Shown here: positions 10,335 to 20,535 of the stretch, in pieces | How the letters are laid out: each line of letters starts with the position of its first letter | Numbering within the stretch: the stretch's first letter is position 1 | DNA from: Phaseolus vulgaris | Lineage: Eukaryota; Streptophyta; Magnoliopsida; Fabales; Fabaceae | Length of the DNA stretch: 64,000 bases | Assembly: GCF_000499845.2 (NCBI RefSeq) | Contig: NC_023755.2 | Span: 30,078,217-30,142,216 of the forward strand | Direction: 5' to 3' | Made by a program: the position numbers and the translations under genes | Notes under the pieces: model-generated | The model's input: the letters and a program-made list of their open reading frames with translations, nothing else | Databases searched by the model: none | Told to the model about the DNA's origin: nothing

Positions 10335-13300
10335 TTACATTCTCTCCCACAAGAAAAATTTTCCGAAAATTGACTTACCAGAAAAGAGATATGGATAGGT
10401 TTCTCTAATGGTTTCTTCTAATTCCCAAGTTGAATCACCAGATTTATCATCCCACACTACCTTCACCATACTGATGGTCTTGCCTCTGAGTTGTTTACTC
10501 TGATGGTCTTCAATCCTAACTGGTTTTGCTTCAAAAGACAAGTTATTCTTGATTTGCACATTATCCACTTCCAACACATGACTAGGGTCTGGGATGTACT
10601 TCCTTAGCTGTGATACGTGAAATACATTATGCAGGTTTGCTAATTGGGGAGGTAGAGCAATCTCATAAGCCACTGGACCTATCTTCCTTAAGATCTGATA
10701 TGATCCAATAAACTTAGGAGATAACTTCCTTGATCTAATAGCTCGTCCTACACCCTTGGTTGGTGTCACTCTCATGAACACATGATCTCCAGCTGCAAAT
10801 TCCAAAGGCTTTCTCCTTTGATCTGCATATGATTTCTGCCTACTTTGAGAAGCTTTCATTTTGTCTTGTATCTGCTTCACCTTCTCAGTAGTTTGTTGAA
10901 GTAACTCTGGCCCAACCAATACTGTCTCACCATCCTGATACCAACATAAAGGAGTTCTACACTTCCTCCCATACAAAGCTTCATATGGTGTCATTCCAAT
11001 ACTGGAATGATAACTATTATTATAAGTGAACTCCACCAGAGGCAACATCTCATCCCAACCTCCCAAATGATCCAATACACATGTCCTCAAAAGATCTTCT
11101 AAGGATTGGATCATTCTCTCAGATTGCCCATTTGTTTGAGGATGATATGCAGAGCTCATTCTCAATCTAGTTCCCAATGAATCTTGTAGAGTCTGCCAAA
11201 ACCTTGAAGTAAACCTGGGATCTCTATCTGAAACAATACTAGAAGGCACTCCATGTAATCTCACAATCTCTTTGATGTACAACTGTGCCAACTTGGCCAT
11301 AAATACCCTCAAATTAACTGGGAGAAAGTGAGCACTCTTTGTCAGTCGATCAACTATTACCCAGACTGCATCATGACCCCTTACCGATCTTGGTAAATGA
11401 GTAACAAAATCCATATCAATGCTATCCCATTTCCACTCAGGAATATCTAACTACTGCAACAAACCACCAGGTCTCTTCTGATGCTCTACCTTTGCCTTCT
11501 GACATGTTAAGCAAGCAACAACATACTGAGCTATTTCTTTCTTCATGTCTGACCACCAGAAGGACTCCTTCAAATCTCGGTACATCTTATTCATACCAGG
11601 ATGTAGACTAAGACGACTCTTATGACCCTCGTCTAGAATCATTCTCTTCAGCTCTTCATTTGCAGGTATGCAAATTCTGCCATGAAATCTCAAAATCCCA
11701 TCTTCTCCCATCACAAAGTCCTTAGCTTTATTTGTACCTAGCAACTCCACAATACGCTTCAGACTAGGATCCTCTAACTACTTTTTCTTTATCAATCCAA
11801 GGAAATCATTCGTTATAGTTAACTTACTACAACTAATGTGATCAACATGAACTTTCACTCCCAAATTTAGATCTCTGAATTACTCAATCAACTTTTGTTC
11901 TTCAATCATCATGGCTGACACTTGTACTGACTTTCTACTCAAAGCATCTGCAACGACATTAGCCTTCCCTGGATGATACATCAGTTGGAAATCATAATCC
12001 TTCAAAAACTCCATCCATCTTCTTTGTCTCATATTCAACTCTTTTTGATCAAATAAGTATTTCAAACTTTTATGGTCACTGAACACCTGAAATTGAGCTC
12101 CATACAAATAATGCCTCCAAATCTTCAAAGCAAACACCACTGCTGCCAACTCTAAGTCATGAGTTGGATAGTTTCTCTCATGAACTTTGAGTTGCCTTGA
12201 AGCATATGCAACTGCCTTTTTTTCTTGCATCAAGACACATCCTAATAATCCCTGAAGTGAAGCATCACAATAAACCTCAAAAGGTTTTCCTGTATCAGGA
12301 ATCACTAACACCGGAGCACTAGTTAACCTTTTCTTCAGCTCTATGAAACTTTGCTCACATTTTTCTGTCCAAGCAAAAGGTTGATCTTTGCGAGTTAACT
12401 GTGTCAAAGGAGCTACTACCCTGGAAAAATCTTCAATGAACCTCCGATAGTACCCAGCTAGACCCACAAAACTCCTTATCTCAGTCACTATCTTTGGGCG
12501 TTCCCATTGAAGCATTGCCTCCACTTTGGCTGGATCCACTGAGATCCCCTGAGCTGATATTACATGCCTTAAGAAGTTAACTTCCTTTAGCCAAAACTCA
12601 CACTTAGAGAATTTAGCATATAATTGCTTCTCCCTCAGAATCTCCAACACTGTCTTCAGATGTTTTTCATGTTCTTCATCGGTCCTTGAATAAATAAGTA
12701 TGTCGTCTATAAAGACTACAACAAACTTATCCAAGAAAAGACGGAAAATTCTATTCATGTAGTCCATGAACAGAGCTGGAGCATTTGTTACTCCAAACGG
12801 CATCACCACATACTCATAGTGTCCATAATGAGACCTAAAGGCTGTCTTCTGAACATCTTCAGCCTTTACCAAAATCTGATGGTATCCAGATCTCAAATCA
12901 ATCTTTGAGAACACTGAGGCTCCATGTAATTGATCCATCAAATCATCAATTCTGGGCAGAGGATACTTGTTCTTGATGGTCAACTTATTCAACTGCCTGT
13001 AATCTACACACAACTGAGTCCCTCCATCTTTCTTTTTAACTAGAAGCACCGGAGCCCCCCATGAAGATACACTTGGCCTGATGAACTATTTTTCCAACAA
13101 ATCTTCAATTTGTTTCTTTAGTTCTATCAACTCAACTGGAGCCATTCTGTAAGGTCCCATTGACACTAGTCCAGCTCCAGGTACCAAATCAATAGAGAAT
13201 TTCACTTCTCTCTTAGGAGGTAATCCATGTATTTCTTCTGGAAATACATCTATGAAATCCTTCACCACATGTATACTACTCATTTCTTCTTCATTCTTAA

Positions 13301-13562
13301 CTTCCATCTGAGTTAAGATTACAAAGCATCTTGATCCTTCTTTCAATTCCGACCACACATGTTGAGCATACATCATATCTAACTCCTTGGAATATGAAAA
13401 TACTATTTTCTGTTGACCACAATCTATGAGAATGTGATTGGCAGATAGCCAATCCATTCCTAGGATAACATCCAGATCCTGAAGAGGTAGACAGATCAAA
13501 TTTATTTTGAACCTGCGTCCCTCTACTATTACTGGACATTCAAAACAAACTATAGAGGTCAA
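10335..13562 (-). pseudogene. pol: Tekay-type pol: RT, RNase H, integrase (broken)
   Basis: Reading on the minus strand: the protease end shows the conserved GMDWL block. The reverse transcriptase is at about 12300-13100, with [17 protein letters not shown] and the catalytic [10 protein letters not shown]. RNase H ([15 protein letters not shown]) is at about 11900-12300. The integrase has an HHCC finger (HPGMNKMY...CLTCQKAK) at 11451-11750 and a catalytic core at 10800-11414 (SDRDPRFTSRFW, HPQTNGQSERM), then a chromodomain-like tail ending at the LTR edge. The frame is interrupted by stops near 13085 (TAG before FIRPS), near 11880 and between 11414 and 11450. The catalytic residues themselves are mostly preserved. 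Confidence 0.93.
10340..10350 (-). other. Polypurine tract of the Tekay-type element
   Basis: The minus strand reads GTGGGAGAGAA directly before the 3' LTR, the expected plus-strand primer site. Confidence 0.85.
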
Positions 13563-13639
13563 TACTTTTCTGATGTAGGTGTAGAGACCAGTAGTTCAAA
13601 CGACAATTCCTTAACTGGAAGACCCAACTCAGCTACACA

Positions 13640-14793
13640 CAGACTTTACACAAAGAAGTGTGTCGCTCCAGAATCAAACAAAACTTTTACACATCTACCA
13701 GCTATATGACAAACACCTTGTACCAAGTTACCTGAATGAGATGCTTCAACTCCTGACATAGCAAAAACTCTCCCTGCTGCCTGAGATCTACTACCTTCAC
13801 TCCTAAACTGTTGAGAACCGCCTGATAGAGTCATCATATTCTTGTTAGGACAATCTCTAGCAAAGTGTCCCATCTTTTGGCATGTAAAACTTCTTTTCTC
13901 TGGAGTCCCCTTGGGGCACGTATTGGTGGTATGTGGTCCACTACAATAGAAACATCTAGGTTTCCATGGTTGTTGCTATTGAAACTGAGGCGGAATTGCT
14001 CTTGCCTTATGCTGCGAAGGTCTAACATAAGGCTTATGTTGTTGATGCTGCACCTTGACCTTCCCACTAGAAGATCCTCCTGGGTGTGATCTGATCACCC
14101 TGGAATCACCCTTTTCTAGGGTCTCCACCATTTTCGCCTTCTCCACTAAGGCAGGAAACTCTTTAATGCACATAGGAGCTATAGTCTTCTTCAGCTCATG
14201 CTTTAAACCTTCTTCAAACTTCCTACACCTCCAAGCCTCAGAGGTAGCTTGGGTGTAGAATCTGGCTAGGTACTCAAACCTAGCAGCATATGCATTCACT
14301 GACATCTCTCCCTGTTCCAACCTGAGGAATTCAACTTCCTTTGCAAACCTTGCACTATCTGGAAAATATTTCTCCGAAAACCTCACTCTGAAACTCTCCC
14401 AGTCTAATACTTCAGCTCTGGCTTCCATCATCTGTTGAGCTCCCATCCACCAGAACTCGACTTCTCCAGACAATAAATATGTAGCAAAAACCAATTTCTT
14501 ATCCTCAGGGCAAGAGGTTGCCCTAAAGATCTTCTCTAACTCCCTAATCCATTGGTCTACTTGGTCAGGAGTGGCATTTCAGTGAACTTAGGTGGGTTGT
14601 GTCTCATGAACTTTGTCAGTCCCTTCTGCTCCTGAGATTGACTAACATGGGAAGCTGTTGCAGCAGATCTAGCATTCTCCCAATGATGCATTGTTGCCTG
14701 GTGATTCTAAGCCATTGTCATATTCTGTTGTTGGATAGCATTTGCCATCATCTTAGAAGAAGGTTGGGGAGGGGTAGGAGGTCTAGGAGCCAT
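13640..14793 (-). pseudogene. gag: Tekay-type gag and protease start (broken)
   Basis: The gag start is the ATG at 14793 (MAPRPPTPPQPSSKMM). A stop follows after NMTMA, and a frame change near 14580 precedes the main capsid block (13976-14494; GEVEFWWMGAQ, YFPDSARFAKEVEFL, CRKFEEGLK). A CCHC-type finger (CQKMGHFARDCP) is at about 13850-13890. The protease signature LFDSGATH is at about 13650-13670, after which the frame is lost until 13562. In this lineage gag and pol form one polyprotein; here at least three breaks prevent that. Confidence 0.88.
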
Positions 14794-14920
14794 TCTATAA
14801 AACACAAAGTAAAGATTTAGGATAAATCTTTAGAATTTTAAATTATGTAGTTTTACTAACAAATCAAATAAAACACACACAAACAACTCCATAACCCTTA
14901 GGTCTCCTAAGGTTCGAATA

Positions 14921-14932
14921 GCTCTGATACCA
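14921..14932 (-). other. Primer binding site, initiator Met tRNA type
   Basis: The minus strand reads TGGTATCAGAGC three bases after the 5' LTR end. This is the standard primer site complementary to initiator tRNA-Met in plant LTR elements. Confidence 0.9.
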
Positions 14933-16005
14933 AAATGTAACATCCCTATTTTATTCCTATATTTGTTAATATATTATGCATGCAATATCTAATTAACATG
15001 TAAACATATATTAGGTTATCATATTTGTATCTCAAAAAGATATCCCTCTTCATAGGGAGTTAATATATACATCAAAAGTAAAAAAAAAAACAAAAGAAAC
15101 AAAGCATTCAAAGGTAAATCTATCCAATACTACAGTTGCTCACTGGGGAGCTCTATTACCTGCAATCTCATCTGCTCTCGTGTAAAACACGATCATCACA
15201 GATAAAGAAACAAACACAAACAAATAACAGGGTAAGCTAGCTATATAAAAATTTCTATATAAATTCATGTCAAATTAATCAACATAATTCATCAAGTCTC
15301 ATACAATTTCTCAAATCATCAAGTGTCTATTAAATTTCATAATTTATCTTTTCACATGTCAGACTTTCACTGACTCATAACACATAGACACTTGACTCTA
15401 CTTCCGGAAGATTCGTGCGTTGACTTAGACTCAGAGATCTACACCTGTCATACTACATCACTGTGAAATCCACACAACTATGCGCATAATTAATCTCAAT
15501 ATCATCTCTCTCCTAGTATGACAGGGTTAATTCATATAACAGGTCAAGTTAATTATCTTTCAAACAACTTACCCATTCATATGAACCTCCTTCGACTCTT
15601 ACCACCTGAATAACTTCATCTATATGATTCCATTATCTCAGGAGAGTCAGGATATCTTCTTCTAGACGAATCCCTAGTCAATGCACATCCTAAACAATCT
15701 TAACACGGTATTTTCATTTCTGAAAATACTATGTCTCGATTAGAATTCATATTTTGAACCTCATAATATCCACCATCAAACAATCAAATCATACCAATGT
15801 TTAGAATTTCCAAAATACACAACAATTCATTGACTAATCATATAAATGTCTAATTAAAGAGATTTTCAATTAACTATACATGAAATATAAGTTTACATAC
15901 TTTATAAGAAAAACTATACAAAAATAAATAAATCAATCTTTTAAAAGCAAATAAAAATTAGTTTAATATTTTTATTTATTTTATTTTTATTTTTTATTTT
16001 ACTTT

Positions 16006-16377
16006 AGTTTGAGCTAGAATTCGCTAGCTTGAGCTAAAATCCACCAGAGAGCATCCAGAATTTTAGCTTGAGCTAAAATTCGCTAGCTTGACTAAAATCC
16101 TACAGAGAGCACCCAAAATTTTAGCTTGAGCTAAAATCCTCCAGAGAGCACCCAGAATTTTTAGCTTGGGCTAAAATTCGCTAGCTTGAGCTAAAATCCT
16201 CCAGAGAGCACCCAGAATTTTTAGCTTGGGCTAAAATTCGCTAGCTTAGGCTAAAATCCTTCAGAGAGCACCCAGAATTTTTAGCTTGGGCTAAAATTCG
16301 CTAGCTTGGGCTAAAATCCTTCAGAGAGCACCCAAAATTTTTAGCTTGGGCTAGCACTTGCTAGCTTGAGCGAAATA
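16006..16377. repeat. 60-bp minisatellite inside the 5' LTR
   Basis: The same array as at 8914-9246 but with an additional half unit (a copy lacking one AGCTTGRGCTAAAATTCGCT block). The array has changed length since the two LTRs were identical. Confidence 0.9.
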
Positions 16378-16949
16378 TGCAGAAAAATTATGCATAACTT
16401 AATATACCTATTAGATTATAAATCAATATCTCATTCAATTCTTAAATTATAAATCTACACACTACATTGACAGTTCCTGTTCAACATGATACAATCACTC
16501 TCATTGAATCATTGAGTTATTATGTCCATTTATACATACATATGATTTCTAATTCCAAAACCATTTAAATCAAACAACCAATTCTCAATGACAACACTTT
16601 CAATTTCAATCAAACTACAATCTACTAAGAACAAGAAATCTTGCAACAAAATCTGGAATTGGTGACCCCGTCACACTCACATTCAAATTTTCTAACCTAG
16701 GGTTCTATTTGAGATTTTAAACTAGCTTCCCTTACCTTTACTTGAGCATATGCTCACGAAGAGTTCCAAACCTACCAAAATCTTCAAAAGTAGCTTAACC
16801 TGCACCACAGAGTCCTGATAAAAAAATCTAGCTATATCTCTAAGACTTTAATCTACTAAAGACTAATCCTAAAACTAAAAGAGGCACATGCATACACTTA
16901 GATTGAGATAGACCTACAAGTTCAAAATTTGACTCAGAGAAGGGTAAAA

Positions 16950-17325
16950 ATTGAACTTACTCTATCAGAGATTCTGATCGGGCAATCTTATAGGATTCAC
17001 TGTCAGGAGTCCAATGGCAGACTCCGATCGCCAAACTGATAAGCAAGGAGATCATAATCTTAGAGAGAAGGGAGAGAAAAGGAAAAAGAGGAACAAAACT
17101 GAACTTACTCTATGAGAGATTCTGATCGGACAATTCTTGTAGTCTTCGCTGCCAGGAGTCCAATGGCAGACTCCGATCGCCAAACTGATAAGCAAGGAGA
17201 TCAGAATCTTAGAGAGAAGGGAGAGAAAAGGAAAAAAAGGAACAAAACTGAACTTACTCTATAAGAGATTCTGATCAGGCAGTCTTGTAGTCTTCGCTGC
17301 CAAGAGTCCAATGGCAGACTCCGAT
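16950..17325. repeat. Roughly 150-bp tandem repeats inside the 5' LTR
   Basis: Two full units and a third cut short after CCAATGGCAGACTCCGAT. In the other LTR it is the middle unit that is shortened instead. Confidence 0.8.
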
Positions 17326-17463
17326 GATGGTTCTTTTAAAATTAAACCTGAATAACTAATTTTCTATTTATATGTCATTTTCATTTTAATAATAAAATAT
17401 TCAAGTATCATTTAAGGTATATCACTTTTACTCTAAGGTTATTTTCTAGATCCTTACCATCAA

Positions 17464-19064
17464 CCCATTATCATTATAGATCAAGATTTTTTTAAAAATC
17501 GTCTGATTAAAATCAATTTTTTCCTATCACTAATTTAAATTATGTGTTCTGCACAACATTATAAGTTTAAAAAAATTATAATTTAAATCAAATTTCAATC
17601 AAACAAAAAATTTGATCAAATTAATACAAACTTTAAGCACACAAAGTAAGTAAAGAGAAAAACAATACAATGAAAAAAACTTTTGATAATTAAGAAATAC
17701 AAGTTAAAGTTTTAATATTTATGAGGACTTATTATGATAATTATAATTCACTTATCATAATAATAAATTAGGTGACAAAATCATAATAAATATATTTTCA
17801 TTATATCTTATTTATACTTTAAGAAATGTTTTCTAATTATCATTAAGAATTTTTAATATATTATGTCTACAAGTTATGCAACTCTTTCCTTAAATCTTCA
17901 TTTGTAGGAATTCTATTGAATCTAAATCAAAGATATTAACAAGTTTTCTTATATTTGAAATTTCAATGACATATGTATGAATCTTATCTCTTAACATTAG
18001 TTTATATGTTTTATGTCATAATTTCAACAAACATCAAAATTACTTCACTTTTTATTAAATATAAAATAAAAGATAAAAAACCTAAAATACTTTTTTATAC
18101 AATAAAAATTCAAAAGTTTATAAAATATGTTCTATTATCATTGTTAAGAACTTCATCATCAAACACCCCAACTTAAAAAATTGCTCGTCTTAAGTAAAAA
18201 AGAAAAAATTATTATAAAAATAACATCTTCCAAGCAAAAAATATTTACATTTCTCAGGAATAATAACATTATTATTTCTTTAAGGATTAACAAATATGAC
18301 TATCAACTAAAAAATAAACCTTGTTTATAAAGAATTTATTTGAAAACTTCTCATGAAGTATTTATCTCTTCATGAACATTGAACTTACGTAAACAAATTT
18401 GATTTTCGTCTCTCATACTCTCTTAACAACAATTCCATGCAAGGATCAATTAGGTTTTTCTTAGGTTGTAACAATGTTTGACTAACAAAAAATTTGTTTC
18501 TAGATAATCAAAAGGATATTCATTTGTTTTTTTTTATAAAAGAAAGGGTATTCATTTGTTTTCTCATACCATAATTTATGTGTATACTTATAACTTTTGT
18601 TTTATTTATTTTAATTGTCTTGAATGACAACATTTTTTTAATATTTTTTTAAATAGTTAAGAACTGTTGATCTTTCTTTTCTTTGTTTGAGATATATCTA
18701 ATATTTTTCCTTTTTTGGTAGGTGTATTTTATATTTACTAGTATTGTCCTACTTTCTAAGTGGGGGAAAATTTTCTTTTTATTAGGCTCAAAGGTTTTAG
18801 AAAAAAGTTATGTAGTTAAAAGGTTAGCAAAGGATAATTAAAGTTAAGTTTACTTTTTGACTTAATGATTATAAATTAAAATAAACAACCACTCAAATAT
18901 TTAATTATGTAATTAAAAGATATTGTAGCAAAATCATTTATATAAAATAGAAAAAAATTTAATTTAGAATTTTAATCACTCAAACTGCGTGCATAAATTA
19001 TATGTGTTTAACTTTTAAAATATCAAGTAACATCCATTAATTATAAAGAAAAGTAAATACATCA
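17464..19064. other. AT-rich intergenic region, no gene seen
   Basis: No domain, repeat end or coding bias is visible. The ORF at 17973-18176 is Lys/Ile/Phe-rich translation of A+T-rich DNA. Confidence 0.6.
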
Positions 19065-19400
19065 CACTACAAAAAAATAAAAATTAAATGAATTTATCTA
19101 TGGAAGAAATCCATAGGTAACAACAAAAATCCGTAAGTAAATCAGTTTTACCTATGATTATCCACATAAAAAAATTTGTAGGTAAATTACTTACAGATTA
19201 TGAGTCAGTGGGTAACAACAGTTCATAGATAATACCTATCAACTGTAGTTCGTACCTACCAACTACAATTCATAGGTAATACCCACGAACAACAATCCAT
19301 AAATAATACCTACCAACTACAGTCCGTAGGTAAAGTTTACACACATTACCCACCAATTATGTTCAATGGGTACATCAATAGGTAATCTTACATGCATCAA
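19065..19400. mobile_element. CACTA transposon terminus with subterminal repeats
   Basis: It begins CACTACAAAAAAAT, a CACTA-superfamily terminal inverted repeat. About 300 bp of short direct and inverted motifs follow (TACCTACCAACTACA, CCATAGGTAA, CCGTAGGTAAA), which is the subterminal transposase-binding array. I found no matching TTTGTAGTG end to the right, so this is a fragment or a heavily decayed element. It lies about 840 bp beyond the stop of the second CLE gene. Confidence 0.6.
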
Positions 19401-19673
19401 AATATCCATTCATACATTTAAATGAATGCATTTTTTACATATGTATAATATTCAATATATGATCAATAATTGAACATATATTAATTGAACAATTTATTAT
19501 CAAACATCATCCAATACACCTTACAAAAAATAAAACATTTAATTTCAAATTCAAATACATCATAGTTGAAGTCTCTCATTCTTTTCCTTATAATTTTGGA
19601 CATGTTACTTTAGCCGCAAAAGGTTCTGTGAATCATGACAAAAACTCAAAGATTCATGAAGCATTGATACTGA

Positions 19674-19835
19674 CTAGAGCACCTCTGATCTTGGTTGGGG
19701 AAGCTTCGTAGATGTATAGAGGGGGCAGTCATGGATGCCATTCCAACTCCCAAACCAACTAAAACTCTTGCCATAATGATCACTAATGAAGCATTCGGGA
19801 GGCAGTTTGGCAATAGCAGAGGCATAGCAGCCCAT
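19674..19835 (-). CDS. Possible small ORF, 53 residues, unknown
   Basis: I do not recognise this protein. From the ATG at 19835 it reads MGCYASAIAKLPPECFISDH and continues through a Trp/Ser-rich middle (SFSWFGSWNG) to SEVL. The frame is open upstream to an ATG at 19943 that adds a Lys/Arg-rich leader. A TATA-like CTTATAA at 19961-19967 (minus strand) would place transcription start near 19935, which favours the inner ATG. It lies downstream of, and on the same strand as, the CLE gene at 20228. There is no signal peptide or CLE motif. It may be a relic or a chance ORF. Confidence 0.22.
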   Translation of the reverse strand: MGCYASAIAKLPPECFISDHYGKSFSWFGSWNGIHDCPLYTSTKLPQPRSEVL

Positions 19836-20227
19836 TTTCAAGCTTGGAGTTTTGACTATCCACACTCCAACTCGAGGGAGGATTTTAAGTTTTTTTTTCT
19901 TTTCTTTTTTAGGTCTTTGGGTAGTTGTTCTCTCTTGGTCCATTTGAGTTCTCTATGTATTTATAAGAGTGCATGCATGCAGTTACAACACGTTGAATGA
20001 AAGTAGAGACATTTTTTACACCAATTTTCTCTTTCTCCTTGTCGTAGTTTTCATTTTTTTTTTCAGTCTTCTTTTCACTCATGAATTTGTTATTAAGAGA
20101 AATTTTGAAAAAAAAAAACAATTATGAGGCTAAAATAAAAATCCACTCATTTTACAATAATTTTTTTTTATCAATACTCATTTTTCAATAATAAAAACAT
20201 ATTTAAATAAAAGGAAACAAAAGTGAG

Positions 20228-20470
20228 TCAATGATGTTTGGGGTCAGGTCCTCCGGGGCTTAGTCTTTTGGAGACAGTAGGATTTGCAAAACTCCCTCTT
20301 TTTGGAAAACTTGCCTTCATAAGTTGTGATTTTTGAATCAACTGTTGTGAAAAACCTTCGAGTTGGGTCTTCTTCTTCTCCATGAATCCCTGAATTGAAC
20401 GACTTTCAAACTTGGCAAATAAAAGCACCAACAGAATTAGACATAATACTACTTGCTTTGAGTTGGCCAT
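20228..20470 (-). CDS. CLE: CLE pre-propeptide, CLE1-7-like motif
   Basis: An 80-residue secreted peptide precursor. Residues 1-24 are a signal peptide (hydrophobic core VVLCLILLVLLFA), residues 25-68 a Lys/Gln-rich variable region. The CLE motif RLSPGGPDPKHH occupies the last 12 residues (69-80) with no tail, so only N-terminal trimming is needed. The motif is one step from those of Arabidopsis CLE1-7, root-expressed peptides that include nitrogen-responsive members acting through CLV1-class receptors. The start is the ATG at 20470 in a strong context (ACAATGG); the frame continues three codons upstream only to a TTG. It has one exon and a TATA box 57 bp upstream. It lies on the same strand as the RIC-type CLE 18.5 kb away, with a Tekay element and other repeats between them. 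An arranged CLE pair is inferred. Confidence 0.9.
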   Translation of the reverse strand: MANSKQVVLCLILLVLLFAKFESRSIQGFMEKKKTQLEGFSQQLIQKSQLMKASFPKRGSFANPTVSKRLSPGGPDPKHH

Positions 20471-20526
20471 TGTCCCCAAGCCTTCAAGCTAGCTTAATGA
20501 ATTCCAAATGAGTATATCTAGACGTG

Positions 20527-20535
20527 TTTATATAG
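20527..20535 (-). promoter_or_regulatory. TATA box of the second CLE
   Basis: The minus strand reads CTATATAAA, 57 bp upstream of the ATG at 20470. This predicts a 5' leader of roughly 25-30 nt. Confidence 0.6.

Larger units (their letters stand above)
7851..10339 (-). repeat. 3' LTR of the Tekay-type element
   Basis: A 2,489-bp direct repeat of 14936-17458, bounded by TG...CA (TGTAACATC at one end, ATCCTTACA at the other). On the minus strand a TATA box (CATATAAATAG, 10245-10255) lies about 85 bp inside the LTR start. It contains two internal tandem arrays, listed separately. Confidence 0.93.
7851..17458 (-). mobile_element. Ty3/gypsy chromovirus, Tekay/Del type, complete but dead
   Basis: A full-length LTR retrotransposon on the minus strand: 5' LTR 14936-17458, PBS, gag, protease, RT, RNase H, integrase, PPT, 3' LTR 7851-10339. 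The 5-bp target duplication ATCAA is present on both sides (7846-7850 and 17459-17463). Domain order PR-RT-RH-INT is Ty3/gypsy. The integrase C-terminus (VVWDDKSGDSTWELEE) is a chromodomain-like tail as in Tekay/Del chromoviruses. In the first 260 bp the two LTRs differ at about nine positions by eye, so the insertion is not recent. Stops and frame breaks in gag and pol show it is inactive. It lies between the two CLE genes. Confidence 0.93.
14936..17458 (-). repeat. 5' LTR of the Tekay-type element
   Basis: A 2,523-bp direct repeat of 7851-10339. Its outer end reads CCTTACC where the other LTR has CCTTACA, a one-base change of the terminal CA. It is slightly longer than its partner because both internal arrays differ in length. 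Confidence 0.92.

Noticed and set aside
14905..14935. GGTTCGAATAGCTCTGATACC resembling part of a tRNA gene
   Set aside because: It is the primer binding site of the retrotransposon plus adjacent sequence; there is no cloverleaf around it.
19695..20000. Plus-strand 101-codon ORF
   Set aside because: It starts at TTG, has no domain and overlaps A+T-rich non-coding DNA and the small minus-strand frame.
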